Shown one piece after another: positions 14,095 through 24,941 of a stretch of DNA of 64,000 nt. A program made the position numbers and the translations under genes. Below the pieces are notes generated by a model. That model saw only the letters and a program-made list of their open reading frames with translations, ran no database searches and was not told the origin of the DNA. This DNA comes from Spirodela intermedia (Eukaryota > Streptophyta > Magnoliopsida > Alismatales > Araceae), in NCBI GenBank assembly GCA_902729315.2, contig LR746274.1, forward strand, positions 4,863,037 through 4,927,036, in the 5' to 3' direction. Position 1 is the stretch's first letter. Every line of letters begins with the position of its first letter.

Positions 14095-14431
14095 GTGCAC
14101 TGGCTCTCAGTGGGAAGTCTCGACTCTGCATTTTATTGCTCACTGGTGAAGAGTATTTAAAGATCGGATTCTCTTTGGCTAGCATGCTAGAATATCTTCA
14201 AAACTAGGGAGAAAGAATTAGATCTCCCAAAGGTCCTTCCCTCATCATAACTCTTTATTAATGGGTGATCTTGCAATGACTTTGACGAAATCCTAATCCC
14301 ATTGAATGCAGACTCTGGTCAACCTCTCTGACGGGGGCTGCGTCGTTGGTCTCCCTCTTCTTTGGATTGTGGTGGCTTTCACATTGCATTACTGCTGGCA
14401 GATGGGCTTGAGAAGGCTGAGGGAGCACTGA
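11305..14431 (+). CDS. APH1: Gamma-secretase subunit APH-1
   Basis: Multi-pass membrane scaffold of the gamma-secretase intramembrane protease, working with presenilin, nicastrin and PEN-2 in endomembranes. Exons: 11305-11417, 11611-11766, 11995-12080, 13030-13155, 13693-13820, 14312-14431; phases agree and the product is 242 residues, close to the usual plant length of about 250. The N-terminus is a hydrophobic helix ([14 protein letters not shown]). Exon 4 encodes the family's small-residue helix signature in the form G-x3-G-x3-S (GLGHGVAHS). The two intramembrane histidines known to matter in the family are present, in LIHTF and in PSVHL, both in exon 5. The start is the first ATG after the GC-rich leader and is directly followed by the conserved [10 protein letters not shown]-type beginning. 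Intron 3 is the largest (949 bp). Confidence 0.93.
14061..14092. repeat. (TC)16 microsatellite in APH1 intron 5
   Basis: Uninterrupted TC dinucleotides in the intron before the last APH1 exon, about 220 bp upstream of its acceptor. Confidence 0.95.
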
Positions 14432-15409
14432 TTGGCTGCCGCCATTGCTGTGGGCCCTATGACTTTTTGATCTTAACATCAACCTTTTCAAATTATCTTC
14501 CTCTATTTTTTGACAAGGGTCAATACAAAGGATGAGACTTACTATGTTTCCATTTGATGGGAGGAGAAAGGAGGTTCTTTCTGCCCTTAATCATCATTCA
14601 TCGTATTTTTCCAACTCCTGCAAGCAGATGATAGTTTGATAATTTATTCAAGAAATCCTTTTTAAATTTTCCTTTTTTTTGGGGAAGACTTCAGTTTACA
14701 AAGAAAAGTATATGCATTAATACCTTCCCCTCAGAGGGTGTTCATTTGATTAAAAGTTCTTTTAAGGTATTGTTGCAATTGAGATGGCTTGCCGAAAAAC
14801 AGTCATAGACACTCTGTCTGACATTCTCTCTCTCTCTCTCTCACTCACTCACTCACTCACTCACTCATGCACCATGTCATTAATCAAAGTACTATTTGTC
14901 TAACTGATGTAGAAGACCATTTTAGGCAGTGAAAATTTCCCAAAATTTATGACCAAGGTGGTTTAGTAACATAAAAGCATTGACCCGAAGGTTGGAAGGC
15001 CCAACATACACATGTCTAAAGTTTAACCAAGCAGGTCTAGATTGCATGGATAATGCATTAATTTTGTAGTTCTAGTAATTTTTTCTTCTTAATGTATTTT
15101 GAAATGATTGCTCAATTCAAAACTGATATCATAGGGGATATTAAAGGAAAGGTAAACTTATAGCTATTTTATGAACTAAATGATATGTTCATGGCATTGG
15201 AGTAGGTGAAGCCTCTCATTGGAACTAATTGTTCCCCTAAAATGAGGCAGTTAATTTGACAAAACCTACATAAGAAGAAGAGAATGATGAACTAGAAGGT
15301 ACAAGGAATTTTTATGTGGATGAACTTATAGAAAGTTATGATCAAAGAATATTCTCATTAAGTAGTCATTAGGAGTCTTATGGTCACATCAAAGGAGAAA
15401 CATATTGTC

Positions 15410-15600
15410 AAAGATTGTGTCAAGCATGGTTCACAAAATTGAGAAATATATGATATTATTTTTGATAATAGTTGTAGTAAAGATATTACTTCTTCAGCTA
15501 TGGTTCTAAATTTAAGGTTCAAAGTTGAGAGGAACCCATATCCTTATAAAAGAGGGTGGTTAGAAAAAGAGTCTAAAAGAAATGATATAATCACCAATGT
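15410..15600 (+). mobile_element. Decayed Ty3/gypsy aspartic-protease segment
   Basis: One frame reads a stretch like IIFDNSCSKDITSSAMV and then LRFKVERNPYPYKRGWL. This matches the plant Ty3/gypsy protease pattern of Ile-Asp-x-Gly/Asn-Ser-Cys, Val-Ser-x-x-Met-Val and Lys-Val-Glu-x-His-Pro-x-Pro-Tyr-x-x-Gly-Trp. Stops and frameshifts surround it, and no intact reverse transcriptase or LTR pair was found, so this is an old relic. The family call rests on this one domain. Confidence 0.6.
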
Positions 15601-18036
15601 ATAAAAATATATTTAATCTCAGTTAAAATGATATAATCAACATGGATGTTTTTTACAGAATGGACAAAATTGTATTAAGCCCAACAAAAGGTTTTAGCTA
15701 TCAAATAATTCTCAACACTAAATAAATGTCCCCTTGGTGCATAGTTTCTATGGATTCCCCTCTTGTTACAGTATGATTATCACGAATTTAATTCTATTTA
15801 GTCACCCTATTATTTTTAATCTTATCAATAAGAAATAGGTGTTGTATCAAAAGAAATGTGCTGATATAAAGAATGAACAACTTTCGTTATAAAATATAAT
15901 GTAGTTGTTAGAGACATAGTAACACTACCTTATTCAATGGGAGTTTTAATTATTCATTGATAGTCATACATTCAAATATATTTCTAATTTAAATCATTGA
16001 CATCAAATTATAAAGTAAATTGAGATTAATCATTTCTATCACACATGATTTTTTAGATATTATTGAATATATATTGAAAACTGTGTAAATTGTCTAAATC
16101 ACCAAAATCCTGATTAAAAATATTAATACCATCATTCAATATGTTTTCCTAAGAATCATATTTTGTTTGAGGTAATTTGAATCAATTCTGATTATTAAGT
16201 CATGATTTTAATGAGACATTTTATTAACTCGAAGTTCATGATATCAAGTTCTTATTAGATATGAACTAACACAATTTGTATATAAATGTTAAGTATTAAC
16301 AAAATCAAGTATTAGTTTCACTTGAGGATATCTATATTATTTAAAGGATATGTCATATTAGTTTCTTCGTCATTCAAGTTAATCTTATTTTAGAGAAAAT
16401 AGGCATGGGAGGATCACAAAAATTGGGGAAGAAGTTCATACAAAATTTACTAATAATTATTATAGATTTCCAACAATTAAAATATAAGAGAGCAATCATC
16501 CTTATCTTTTTAATGACCTCTTGCTTTGCATTACGTTTTTATAGAGAAATTTGAAATGTGAAATTGTGAAGATTGTATTAACAAGTCAAGTTGCTTGAAG
16601 GCATCAAATCGAGAAGTAATACTTATGAATTCAAACACCCATCTCAACTTGTTTGAAGCTGAATAATCTCCCATCATCACTTAATAAAATCAATTAATGT
16701 CGTCCTCTTGATCAAAATTATGGACATTTTGAACAATGTCATCTTTTGAAAATAAACCCATGGTGAAATCATTTTATATTCATAGTGTATACCTCTATTG
16801 ATTGTGTATGAATTTTCTGGTTTCTGTTTGTGCAAATCTAATCACCTCAATTTGAGATGAAAATCAATTCTCCATTGGTAGCAAAAAAATTTATCCATTA
16901 AGTGGGGATAACTATGTAATTAAATGTTCATTTAATCTCATGAGAGCTACTTCATTCAACAACTTTAGCCTCTTAGTTTTGTGAATTCAGAAGAAAATTT
17001 TGAGGTGAAATCTCATGAGTTGAACTTAGTAGTCAACAATTGGGGTTGAACTCTCAATTTTAGTGAAACCTAAGAAATGAGAATTATTCTTGGAGAACAA
17101 ACGTAAGTAGGAGGTTGAACAACTATAAAAATCTCTTAGTCTAAAATATATTCATCTTAGGAATTTAGAAACTAAGTTTAGAACAAAGATATCTAAGATT
17201 CTCTATGTTTTAAAATAGAAATCAATCAATTCAACCCCCTGTCCCCTCTTGATCTAAGTGCAGTCTCGAACCTAACAATCATGACATATTGAAATAGAAG
17301 GAAAAGTCAAAAAGTCTTGCAATAACTTGTCTATAGAGTAACTTGATTGAAAAAAAAGTCAAATTGTTAATCTAATTACGAAAACCAACTAGTTAACCCA
17401 AGTTTCGATCTAGATGATATTTGATACATCAAATATTAGAAATTTGAACTCCATAAATGAAGATTATAGACTCTAAAAAACTCATTCAAGAGCTTTTAAA
17501 CAATACATAAACAAGACATCATTTTCTTATAATTTAACTAAATTTTATTATCAACTCTCTACTTCAAGACACCTTGCCACAAGCTTCCTCAAGTATTTAA
17601 GTGCTCACAAAATCAAGAAAACTCATTAAAAAAAATCCACTAATATTTATAGGTGATGATATTGACGATTATTCATAACGAGAAAAATACAAGTTGGTAT
17701 CTATGTCTTGCATTGGGAAATAATTCTATAAAATTTATAATGCAAAGGAATTTTTTGATTGCAGGAATTTGAGTTGCAATGTTCTCATTGAAAAAAGTGG
17801 AAAATAAGGATGTGAACCCCTTGGTAAATGAGCATAGGTTATGGAAAGCCAAACCACTATAAATCTAAATATTTATCTTTACTTGCTACCTATGATCTTG
17901 ATCCAAACCAATTTACTTACATAAACCTATTTGTATCAACCCAACTTGATACATAGGCCCACTAAATGCATAATTAAGAAAATAAATAAAACTATTCCAA
18001 AATAAAAAATAAAAGTCAAGCCTAAATGAATATCCA

Positions 18037-18152
18037 AAATTGAGGTAGTAAATATGATACTTGGTAGATTTGTTAAATTTCAAGAGATAATTATGTGATT
18101 TCTTGCTCCACTAATTACGGAAATTGAGGTAGTAAATATGATACTTGGTAGA
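18037..18152. repeat. 32-bp exact direct repeat, 84-bp offset
   Basis: Positions 18037-18068 and 18121-18152 are identical over 32 bp. The sequence after each copy is also similar and ends in a shared CTACTAATTA or CCACTAATTA word, so this is a two-unit imperfect tandem duplication. Confidence 0.85.
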
Positions 18153-19570
18153 AATTGTGTATAATTGTGTGGTTTGTTGGTCTACTAATTAATTTACATC
18201 CTTAGTTATTTAGTATTTTCCTACAACACTTTCTTTGAGTTTACCCCCTTGACTACAACATCTAGGGACAACTATTGCAGCTAATAATATGGCAGAACAT
18301 CTAATTACAAGTATGAGATAAATGCATCTTTCATCTAATTACAATAATTAGAAGGCAGTAATTAAGAAGAAAATATATCTTAACTTTTTTGATGTACTTG
18401 TATTGTGAATGAGTGTATCATCGAATCATTTTGTAACCAAGGGTTATTGAAATCATTCTTTGTAGATTAGAGAATGGAGATTCTCATGCCTTGTGAATTT
18501 GGGGCCTCATTTTTGTTCTTCCACGACAATCAATGAATCATTAAATTGTGATGGAGATTAGTCAACCCTTGAAAATATGACCAAAGAATTTTCTTATCTT
18601 GGGAAACAACAGTCTTCATAAAGAACTCTTGAATGAGTTGAATGAGACATGTGGGGAAGAATCAAGCTCGGTGATGCCTAAGGTTGACACAGAAGCAGTG
18701 CAATCTTACTCAACAATTGGGTCGTCTTCTGTCTTTAACCTAATGAGGGTAGTCAATCAATCAATTTCCTAGAGGGGGCTTCAATTCAAGAGTTGTAGTA
18801 TTTTTTTCTCAATCACGCAACTTAAGCGATGAAAACAATAAAAAAGAAAAAAAAAAGAATATTACCAGTATTATTATACACATGCCTCTCTATTCACTTC
18901 AATTGATTTTGAGTGGGATGCCTGGGCATCATAACATCATCAACGCTGATCATAATTCTTCCCTCCCTCAACGGCTGTTGGCTCCAATCCACATCTGATT
19001 TGTAGGAGATTGTCCACTGGTTGTAACTTTTGAGAACACTTCGAAGAAAAATGGGCTGACAAGGGATTGATTTTCGATGCCAAGCTCGCTGGTGTTTTGC
19101 TCCATACATCCCATGGAAATCAGGATCAACCAATTTGGACTGGGATCTGCTCAATTCGATCAGATTATGTGGACCCAATTTGTGGTGGACCCGACCACAT
19201 CCTGGCGCACCAATCCAATCCAACAGTCATCTTGTCCTCTTTAGAAGAAATTATAGCCTCTGGGAATGTTTATGTTGGACTAAGAGTGAAGAACACGAGA
19301 GATTAAAGGAAATAACATATTTGAAAAAGATAAAAAAAAGATTAAAAAAAGGGTGCATCAAGCACATCTCACAATCAATCTACTGGAGTGCCAAAAATTA
19401 TTGATTCATACAGAATAATAACATGGGTAATTTTTTATTTACAAAATGTCAACATTACATAGTCTCAGGAGGATGATCCATCCACCAACCCAGATGGTAT
19501 TCTCTGAAACAAAAAATAAAAAATAAAAATAAAAAACATACATTCTTGATAGTTATCTGTATATATATAC

Positions 19571-19578
<8 letters not shown>

Positions 19579-19649
<71 letters not shown>
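19579..19649. repeat. (AG)n microsatellite in HPM1 3' flank
   Basis: About 35 uninterrupted AG units, read as CT on the strand of the neighbouring methyltransferase gene. It starts about 35 bases past that gene's stop codon and so probably lies in its 3' UTR. Confidence 0.95.
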
Positions 19650-19651
<2 letters not shown>

Positions 19652-19684
19652 TAGTTAGTACCAATCATTCCTCTAGGACGCCGC

Positions 19685-22563
19685 TCACTTGAGGAAGAAC
19701 TTCCAGACCTCTCTGTCAGCCATCTCAGTGACTACGTGAGCACCAAAAGTGCCTTCCTCGTCAACAAGAGCCCTGAGCAGTCGGACCCCACTGTTTGATC
19801 CGACAAAATTCTTCTTTGCCGCCAAGTACAGGATCCCATAAGGTGGCCGCAGACACTGCAACGATGACAAGAGAGCAACGTAAAGGGAAAATACAATCAA
19901 ATTAGCTTTCCCTGGAAGATGAGAAAAATATAATGTGTTTAATTTCTGCTTATTTATTATCACATGCGAGCTGACCCTTTTTTCTGCTTCTACAGCAAAT
20001 AATGTGCAACTAGATGATACAGATAGGGGAGATATATAGGCAACTGACCTTCTTTATGAGTGCGTAGAGCCGTCTCAGTGAGCTAGCCGAGTACGGGATC
20101 TCTGTGATCAGAATGACGTCATATCCTCCATCTGCCGCGCCTGCATCTGTTGCTCTCTCCCAAGCCCGACTACCTGACAGCTTCCTCGACCTCCGGTGAG
20201 AAGAGTCATGGCCGATGACGCTCTCGTCATGGTTGCTAGACACATCCGTGTAGTCCTCTTCAGAGAAACTGAGTCTCATCCCCTGCGTGCCCTCTGATCC
20301 GTCCGTCTGAACCACCGATAGGACAGTGGGGAGCTCTTCCCACTCGCCGGCATAGAAACGAACCTCAGGAGCAAGAACTTGCCGCGAGGGGGTCAGGGGA
20401 AGCTCAACCTGGCGGCTCTGCCTGTCCCGGGCCTGTTCAAGGTTTGCGAGAACGTTGGGTATGGTGGTGCATCTCAATGTCTCCGCATTTAGATCCTGAA
20501 AATGCACTGTGGAGGCACCCTGTATTGTTTTCAAGTCAACTATCAGGCAACTAGTAGAAAGGAAAACGAATTGACCAAGCCGTTTACATTTTTGTCTCTG
20601 AGGTGATTTTCAGTCAACTGAGGTAAGTACCTTGAGGCAGGCGCATATTCCTGGCAGTCCATAGCCACACCCAAGCTGTTACAATCAAGCAATAAAACGG
20701 ATTAACAATCCATCATAGGACAAAACTGAATATGCATACAAGTTGGTCATTAGCTTATAGACCCATTAATGCGCTAGTCAAAGGTGAGAATCATTCAAAT
20801 CAGAAGATTTAATCTCTGCTGTTCTCTGCTTAAATTGCTGCCAATGGGGATGCTTATGCAAATGATGAAACATGGTAGAAACATTTCTAGAGAGAGAGTA
20901 CTTCCGGGGAGAGGGTAAAAGAAAGTGAGGGAAAAGAGGGTGCTACAAAGAAGGGCTTGCGGTTAATAAGCTATAATACCTCAAGCACACGTTTGCCTCG
21001 AAAGCTCAGCAGCCCATCTCGAATCTCATTCTTGAGAACGTTTACTAAATCAATTGAACTTTCCCAAGATTTTAAACAGCCTGCAATATAGCGTCCTGTT
21101 AAGTCATTCATTTAAACACATGCAACTCATCTGACATATTTCAAGATAGCATTTACAGAGATTCTGAGATCTGAAGGCTAAAACATACCATCAGATTTTG
21201 AAGGTGACATTTCCGAGTTGCTGGTGAATCCAATCATATCAGACACACTAACTCTTCCCTGAAAAAACCAAAGGAAAAGAAAATAGTACAAAATTAAAGT
21301 AAGAGCGGATGAGTTTGATGTATTAACTAGAACGCACAAATTTCTTCTCTTCATCTTTTCTATTACTCCGGATGGGAAATTGCTCTAAGACAGATATTTC
21401 CTCATGTTGGACAAACGAGAATTATTCTGTTTAATCGTATAAGACAACTGCGAGAAAACAGATTACTGATCACACCAGGAAGAATAAAAGGAAAGAAAAC
21501 ACAACCATTATTCAGTTATCATTGAGGAAGAGTCTACTCAATTGGATGAAACACGACGAAAACCACCTAGCAATGGCAGGGCCAGAAACTCAACGTTTAT
21601 CATATAGAAAATGTTTCCTTTTTTCAGAAAAGACATCGTTCGTCCAATAGTCAGGAGTTCTTGCAAATGGGAGCACATTTTGGGCGCTAGGAGTCTGGGT
21701 CCCTGAAAACCCTAGTCTTTATGACGCTATAGATGTCACATGAGACACCAAGCTCAGATTGTGTATGATCTGTGTTTATGCATTGTGTGACACTGAATCT
21801 GTGTGACATGATGCACAGACACGTATTAATGCGTAAAAGCAATGGCAGACCTTCCCCATCATGCGCATTGAGTGTCATGATACGCTACATGACATATCGG
21901 CAAATATCAACGTGAAAAGTGTGGACATCAAGACTAGGAGTCACTTGTTTCCCTTGTCTTGTCACCTTGGCCAAAGGCAGTGGAGCGTTGGTGTGGTGAC
22001 GTTTAAAACATACACAAAAGCAAGAAGGACAAGGAAGGAAACCTCAGAGAAGGACACTTGTTAGAAGGGGATAGATGAGTATTCTATACCTTGAAAATGT
22101 TAAAACCCTGCAAGTCCACATTCTCGCCAGCATACTTATAAGGATGAGCATTCTGCAAATTGGGCAAAAAAATATACTTCACATCACTGAGAGAACATCC
22201 AGGGGATATAAGAACTGAGGAGATAAATGAAAAAATGATCCAGAGACACTCGATTCTATAAACTTATTAGAAAACAGCGAATCTTGTTCAATTGGTAAGT
22301 TAAAATCTGAAACCTTAGTGAATTGAATCTGCTTCGAAAGCCAAAATAGATTGGTCGTGAAAGAAGTCCATAACAGCCCAGCACGTGTAAACGAAAACTT
22401 ACAAATGCAAATGAAATGCGAATACGACCTTTGAAGGGAGGATCTCCACTGCTGGAGAAGGAACATTAATATCCCTTTCTGGAACAACGGAAACTCCGTT
22501 GGTTTTCTTGTCTTGGGGCAGTAAGCCGGGAAGGCACTTGGCAAGAAGTGATGGAGCCCGCAT
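19685..22563 (-). CDS. Histidine protein methyltransferase, METTL18/HPM1-like
   Basis: S-adenosylmethionine-dependent methyltransferase of the family that methylates a histidine of ribosomal protein uL3 in yeast and animals. Exons in gene order: 22563-22429, 22152-22090, 21258-21189, 21080-20980, 20675-20631, 20519-20049, 19855-19685; the product is 351 residues. It starts MRAPSLLAKC, the conserved plant start; an upstream in-frame GTG is not used. SAM motif I is LELGCGYGLPG, split between exons 4 and 5, and is followed by STVHFQDLNAETLR with the acidic residue that binds SAM. Exon 6 carries TTIPNVLANLEQARDRQ and the GEWEELP segment. The C-terminal strand region VVTEMADREVW is intact. A Ser/Asp-rich insert in exon 6 (about residues 205-255) is longer than in the animal enzyme. 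The first donor is an unusual GTCGTA. Activity on plant uL3 is inferred. Confidence 0.93.
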
Positions 22564-22642
22564 TGTTTCAAGATTCACTCTTTTCCTTGACACTGGTGGA
22601 AGTTACAGGCAAGCTTTCCGCTACAGGTAAAAATCCTCCCAC
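22564..22642 (-). other. Probable 5' UTR exon part of HPM1-like gene
   Basis: On the minus strand a good acceptor (GTTGCAG) ends at 22643, and 79 bases without ATG lead to the start codon. At least one further untranslated exon is therefore expected upstream, between 22700 and 23300. Confidence 0.55.
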
Positions 22643-24129
22643 TGCAACCAACAAAATTCAAGGGAACATTACATCAAATAAGCTATAAAAATAAAATCTA
22701 TATATAAAAAAATGTAAGGGCCCGTTTAAGAAGACACTGATCATCTATATCAGATAGGTTAGTCCTAGTATCCTCGTTGAGGACGATACCTAGCGTTTCC
22801 TAGGTCATAGCTAACACAGAACTGTAAAATCCTAAGACAAAAAGATTACCAGATCAACGATTCACGAAGAAGAAACATTCCATGAGCGTCAAAACAACAC
22901 GAATCCTTTTTTCTGGCAACCGGAAAAAGCAACCCAAAACCCTATCCGATAACTCAAGAAAAAAATCCAAGACCTAACGAAAGATCAAGGCGTCTGATCC
23001 CCTTCGGAACCAAATCCCCTTCAAGGGAGAAGGCGAGGGGTACTGTAATTTCACGATTCCAGAAGATACCGAAGGCGCACCTGCGGGAATCCGCGAAATG
23101 AGCCAACGTCTAGCGACAGATATTCAGCAAAGGCAGCGATCTATCTGGAGAATTTAAACGCGGGACAGAGATCGCACTTGCACGGAAGGATCCCGAGCCC
23201 TAGTCCTAAAGGCCGCGGAGACCATCCACGTCAAAGGAAAAGTCCATCAAGCTAAATGGAGGGAAGGATCAGCATGAGGAGGAGGAAAGAGAAGCTTCCT
23301 CGCTGATCCGGCATCGCCGGCGGCGTTCTCACGTTCCTGCTAATCACCATGATGTCATCCCAACGTAAAACTAAAAACTAGTGTCTTGGTAAAGAATTAC
23401 AAAATTTCATTTCGTCTCTACCATAAATAATAAATTACTTCATATTCTTCAATTATTTATTATTAGATATAACTCCTTCGGTATAAGCCCCTGATATCTT
23501 TAGAGAGAGAATCTAGAAGAGTCCTTAAGCATGAGAGAGAAAATCTAAAAATGAAACCCAATAATCTAAAATGATGGGCAAAAATGGATCCCACCTCATA
23601 AAAAAATCTAAAAAAACCCTAAAACCCTTCGAATATGATTTATGCCATTCCTAAATTGAGGCACAATTTACTTCTCACCATTTATTTCTCAATATCTCAT
23701 CGATATGCCTACTAAAATTACTCATCCTGATATTTTACAGTCAATAAATGGGATTTTTCCATGCATTACTTTTTTTGCATTTTTCTTATTCATCAACTTC
23801 GATTTTACCCTTTTAATTTTTTTATTATGTAGTTGTCATTAAGGTCTTCATAGAGATAAAAGAAACAAAAAATTAAGAAAAAGTATATTACATGATCTCG
23901 GGGAAAAACTCGTAAAAGTATATCCCCAATTGCTTTAGTTTCTTGGTTTTTTTGCTTGAGAAACCGTCACTTATCTTCATTAATCTTATACAAAACAATA
24001 TCTAGAAGTTGAGGGTTTATAATGATAAAAAAATAAGGTCATTAGTGGACATGACATTCTTCCGAGTATTGAATATTTATATAATGAGCATGGCTTATTT
24101 CAACGAGGCAGCAGAGATAACAATCCGAG

Positions 24130-24259
24130 TGACGTCATCAACGACGCACGCATGAAAATCAGGCGAGAATCTGTGTCGGCGCGCCGACTTTCTTCAAGAA
24201 ACCCACCTTCCTCACCCAAGACGTGGAGTCCTGACTAGATGTCACACGTGATGCACGTG
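24130..24259. promoter_or_regulatory. Cluster of ACGT-core bZIP-type sites
   Basis: A perfect TGACGTCA palindrome lies at 24130-24137, and two CACGTG boxes lie at 24245-24250 and 24254-24259, nine bases apart. All are within 130 bp and about 700 bp upstream of the CDPK start. TGACGTCA binds TGA/CREB-like bZIPs, and CACGTG is the G-box core of abscisic acid and stress promoters. Their use by the CDPK or by the divergent HPM1-like gene is inference. Confidence 0.6.
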
Positions 24260-24370
24260 CGAGGAAAAAAAAATTATTTTATTATTTCTATCTTACAGTT
24301 CAGCTCGAGTCAACGAAGAGGTGCGCACGCTGGGTCTATGTGGACTAGGTCGGGCCGGGCTTTCCAAGGT

Positions 24371-24385
24371 TTGGGCCGGGCCCAA
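24371..24385. promoter_or_regulatory. TTGGGCC-G-GGCCCAA palindrome (site II type)
   Basis: An exact 15-bp inverted repeat made of two TGGGCC elements facing each other. Another GGGCCCAA follows at about 24418. TGGGCC/T elements bind TCP factors in plant housekeeping promoters. The site is 557 bp upstream of the CDPK ATG. Confidence 0.5.
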
Positions 24386-24941
24386 ACCCAGTTCGGGTAA
24401 ACATCGAGGGCCAAACCGGGCCCAATGCCAAAATTAGCACCAATTTTGAATTTCTGTCCAATTGGGTCTACAGTAGTTTCCAGTTAGGGTGGGTTTTCGT
24501 CTCTCAGGAATATATTGTTAAAATCCTCATTTGTTGGCCTATTATCTTTATACTAAAAAAACCAATAAATTTTGTTTCTATCCGTTTTTTAAATATATTT
24601 TAATTAGATAGACATCCTTTTCGTCAGTCTTGTCCGGTCGGACCGGACATATCCGGTCCGCCGTCCGGTCCAGCTTTCCGAAGAAAAATAAACAGAGAGA
24701 GAGGCCGTTACTCGGGCGCTTAAGGAACAGAAACAACGAACATAGGGATGATGCGGGGCCCACTTACGCCGTGAACTATAGCGGAAACGGTTTCCTGCTG
24801 TTGGGGAAAGCGCGGGAAGGAGCGAAACCCGGGGAGGAAGGCCAGCGGGGAGGAGGGAGGGAAGCTGCCAGAGCAGGAATCCATGGCGGAGAAGGCCAGT
24901 CCCTTCCGAATTCTTCCAGAGAGGACCGAAGGAGCTGGGAG

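Larger units (their letters stand above)
14432..19684. other. AT-rich intergenic region with old transposon traces
   Basis: After the APH1 3' UTR and a compound (TC)n(ACTC)n microsatellite at about 14825-14868, this 5.2-kb region has no gene. It holds a decayed Ty3/gypsy protease segment, a direct repeat near 18037-18152 and, at 17225-17280, a pyrimidine-rich string resembling the 3' end of a plant LTR. The rest is AT-rich with no recognised coding. Confidence 0.6.
22643..24941. other. Divergent intergenic region between HPM1-like and CDPK genes
   Basis: Contains the upstream untranslated part of the HPM1-like gene (to about 23330), an AT-rich middle, and the CDPK promoter and leader from about 24100. 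No gene was found. A GGGCCCGTTT word at 22719 begins a stretch with a small palindrome at 22766-22793 and may be a remnant of a small transposon. Confidence 0.5.

Noticed and set aside
19455-19664. Open frame of Leu-Ser repeats
   Set aside because: Translation of the AG/CT microsatellite, as is the similar frame at 28171-28365.
20113-20120. TGACGTCA word
   Set aside because: Inside an HPM1-like coding exon; probably chance.
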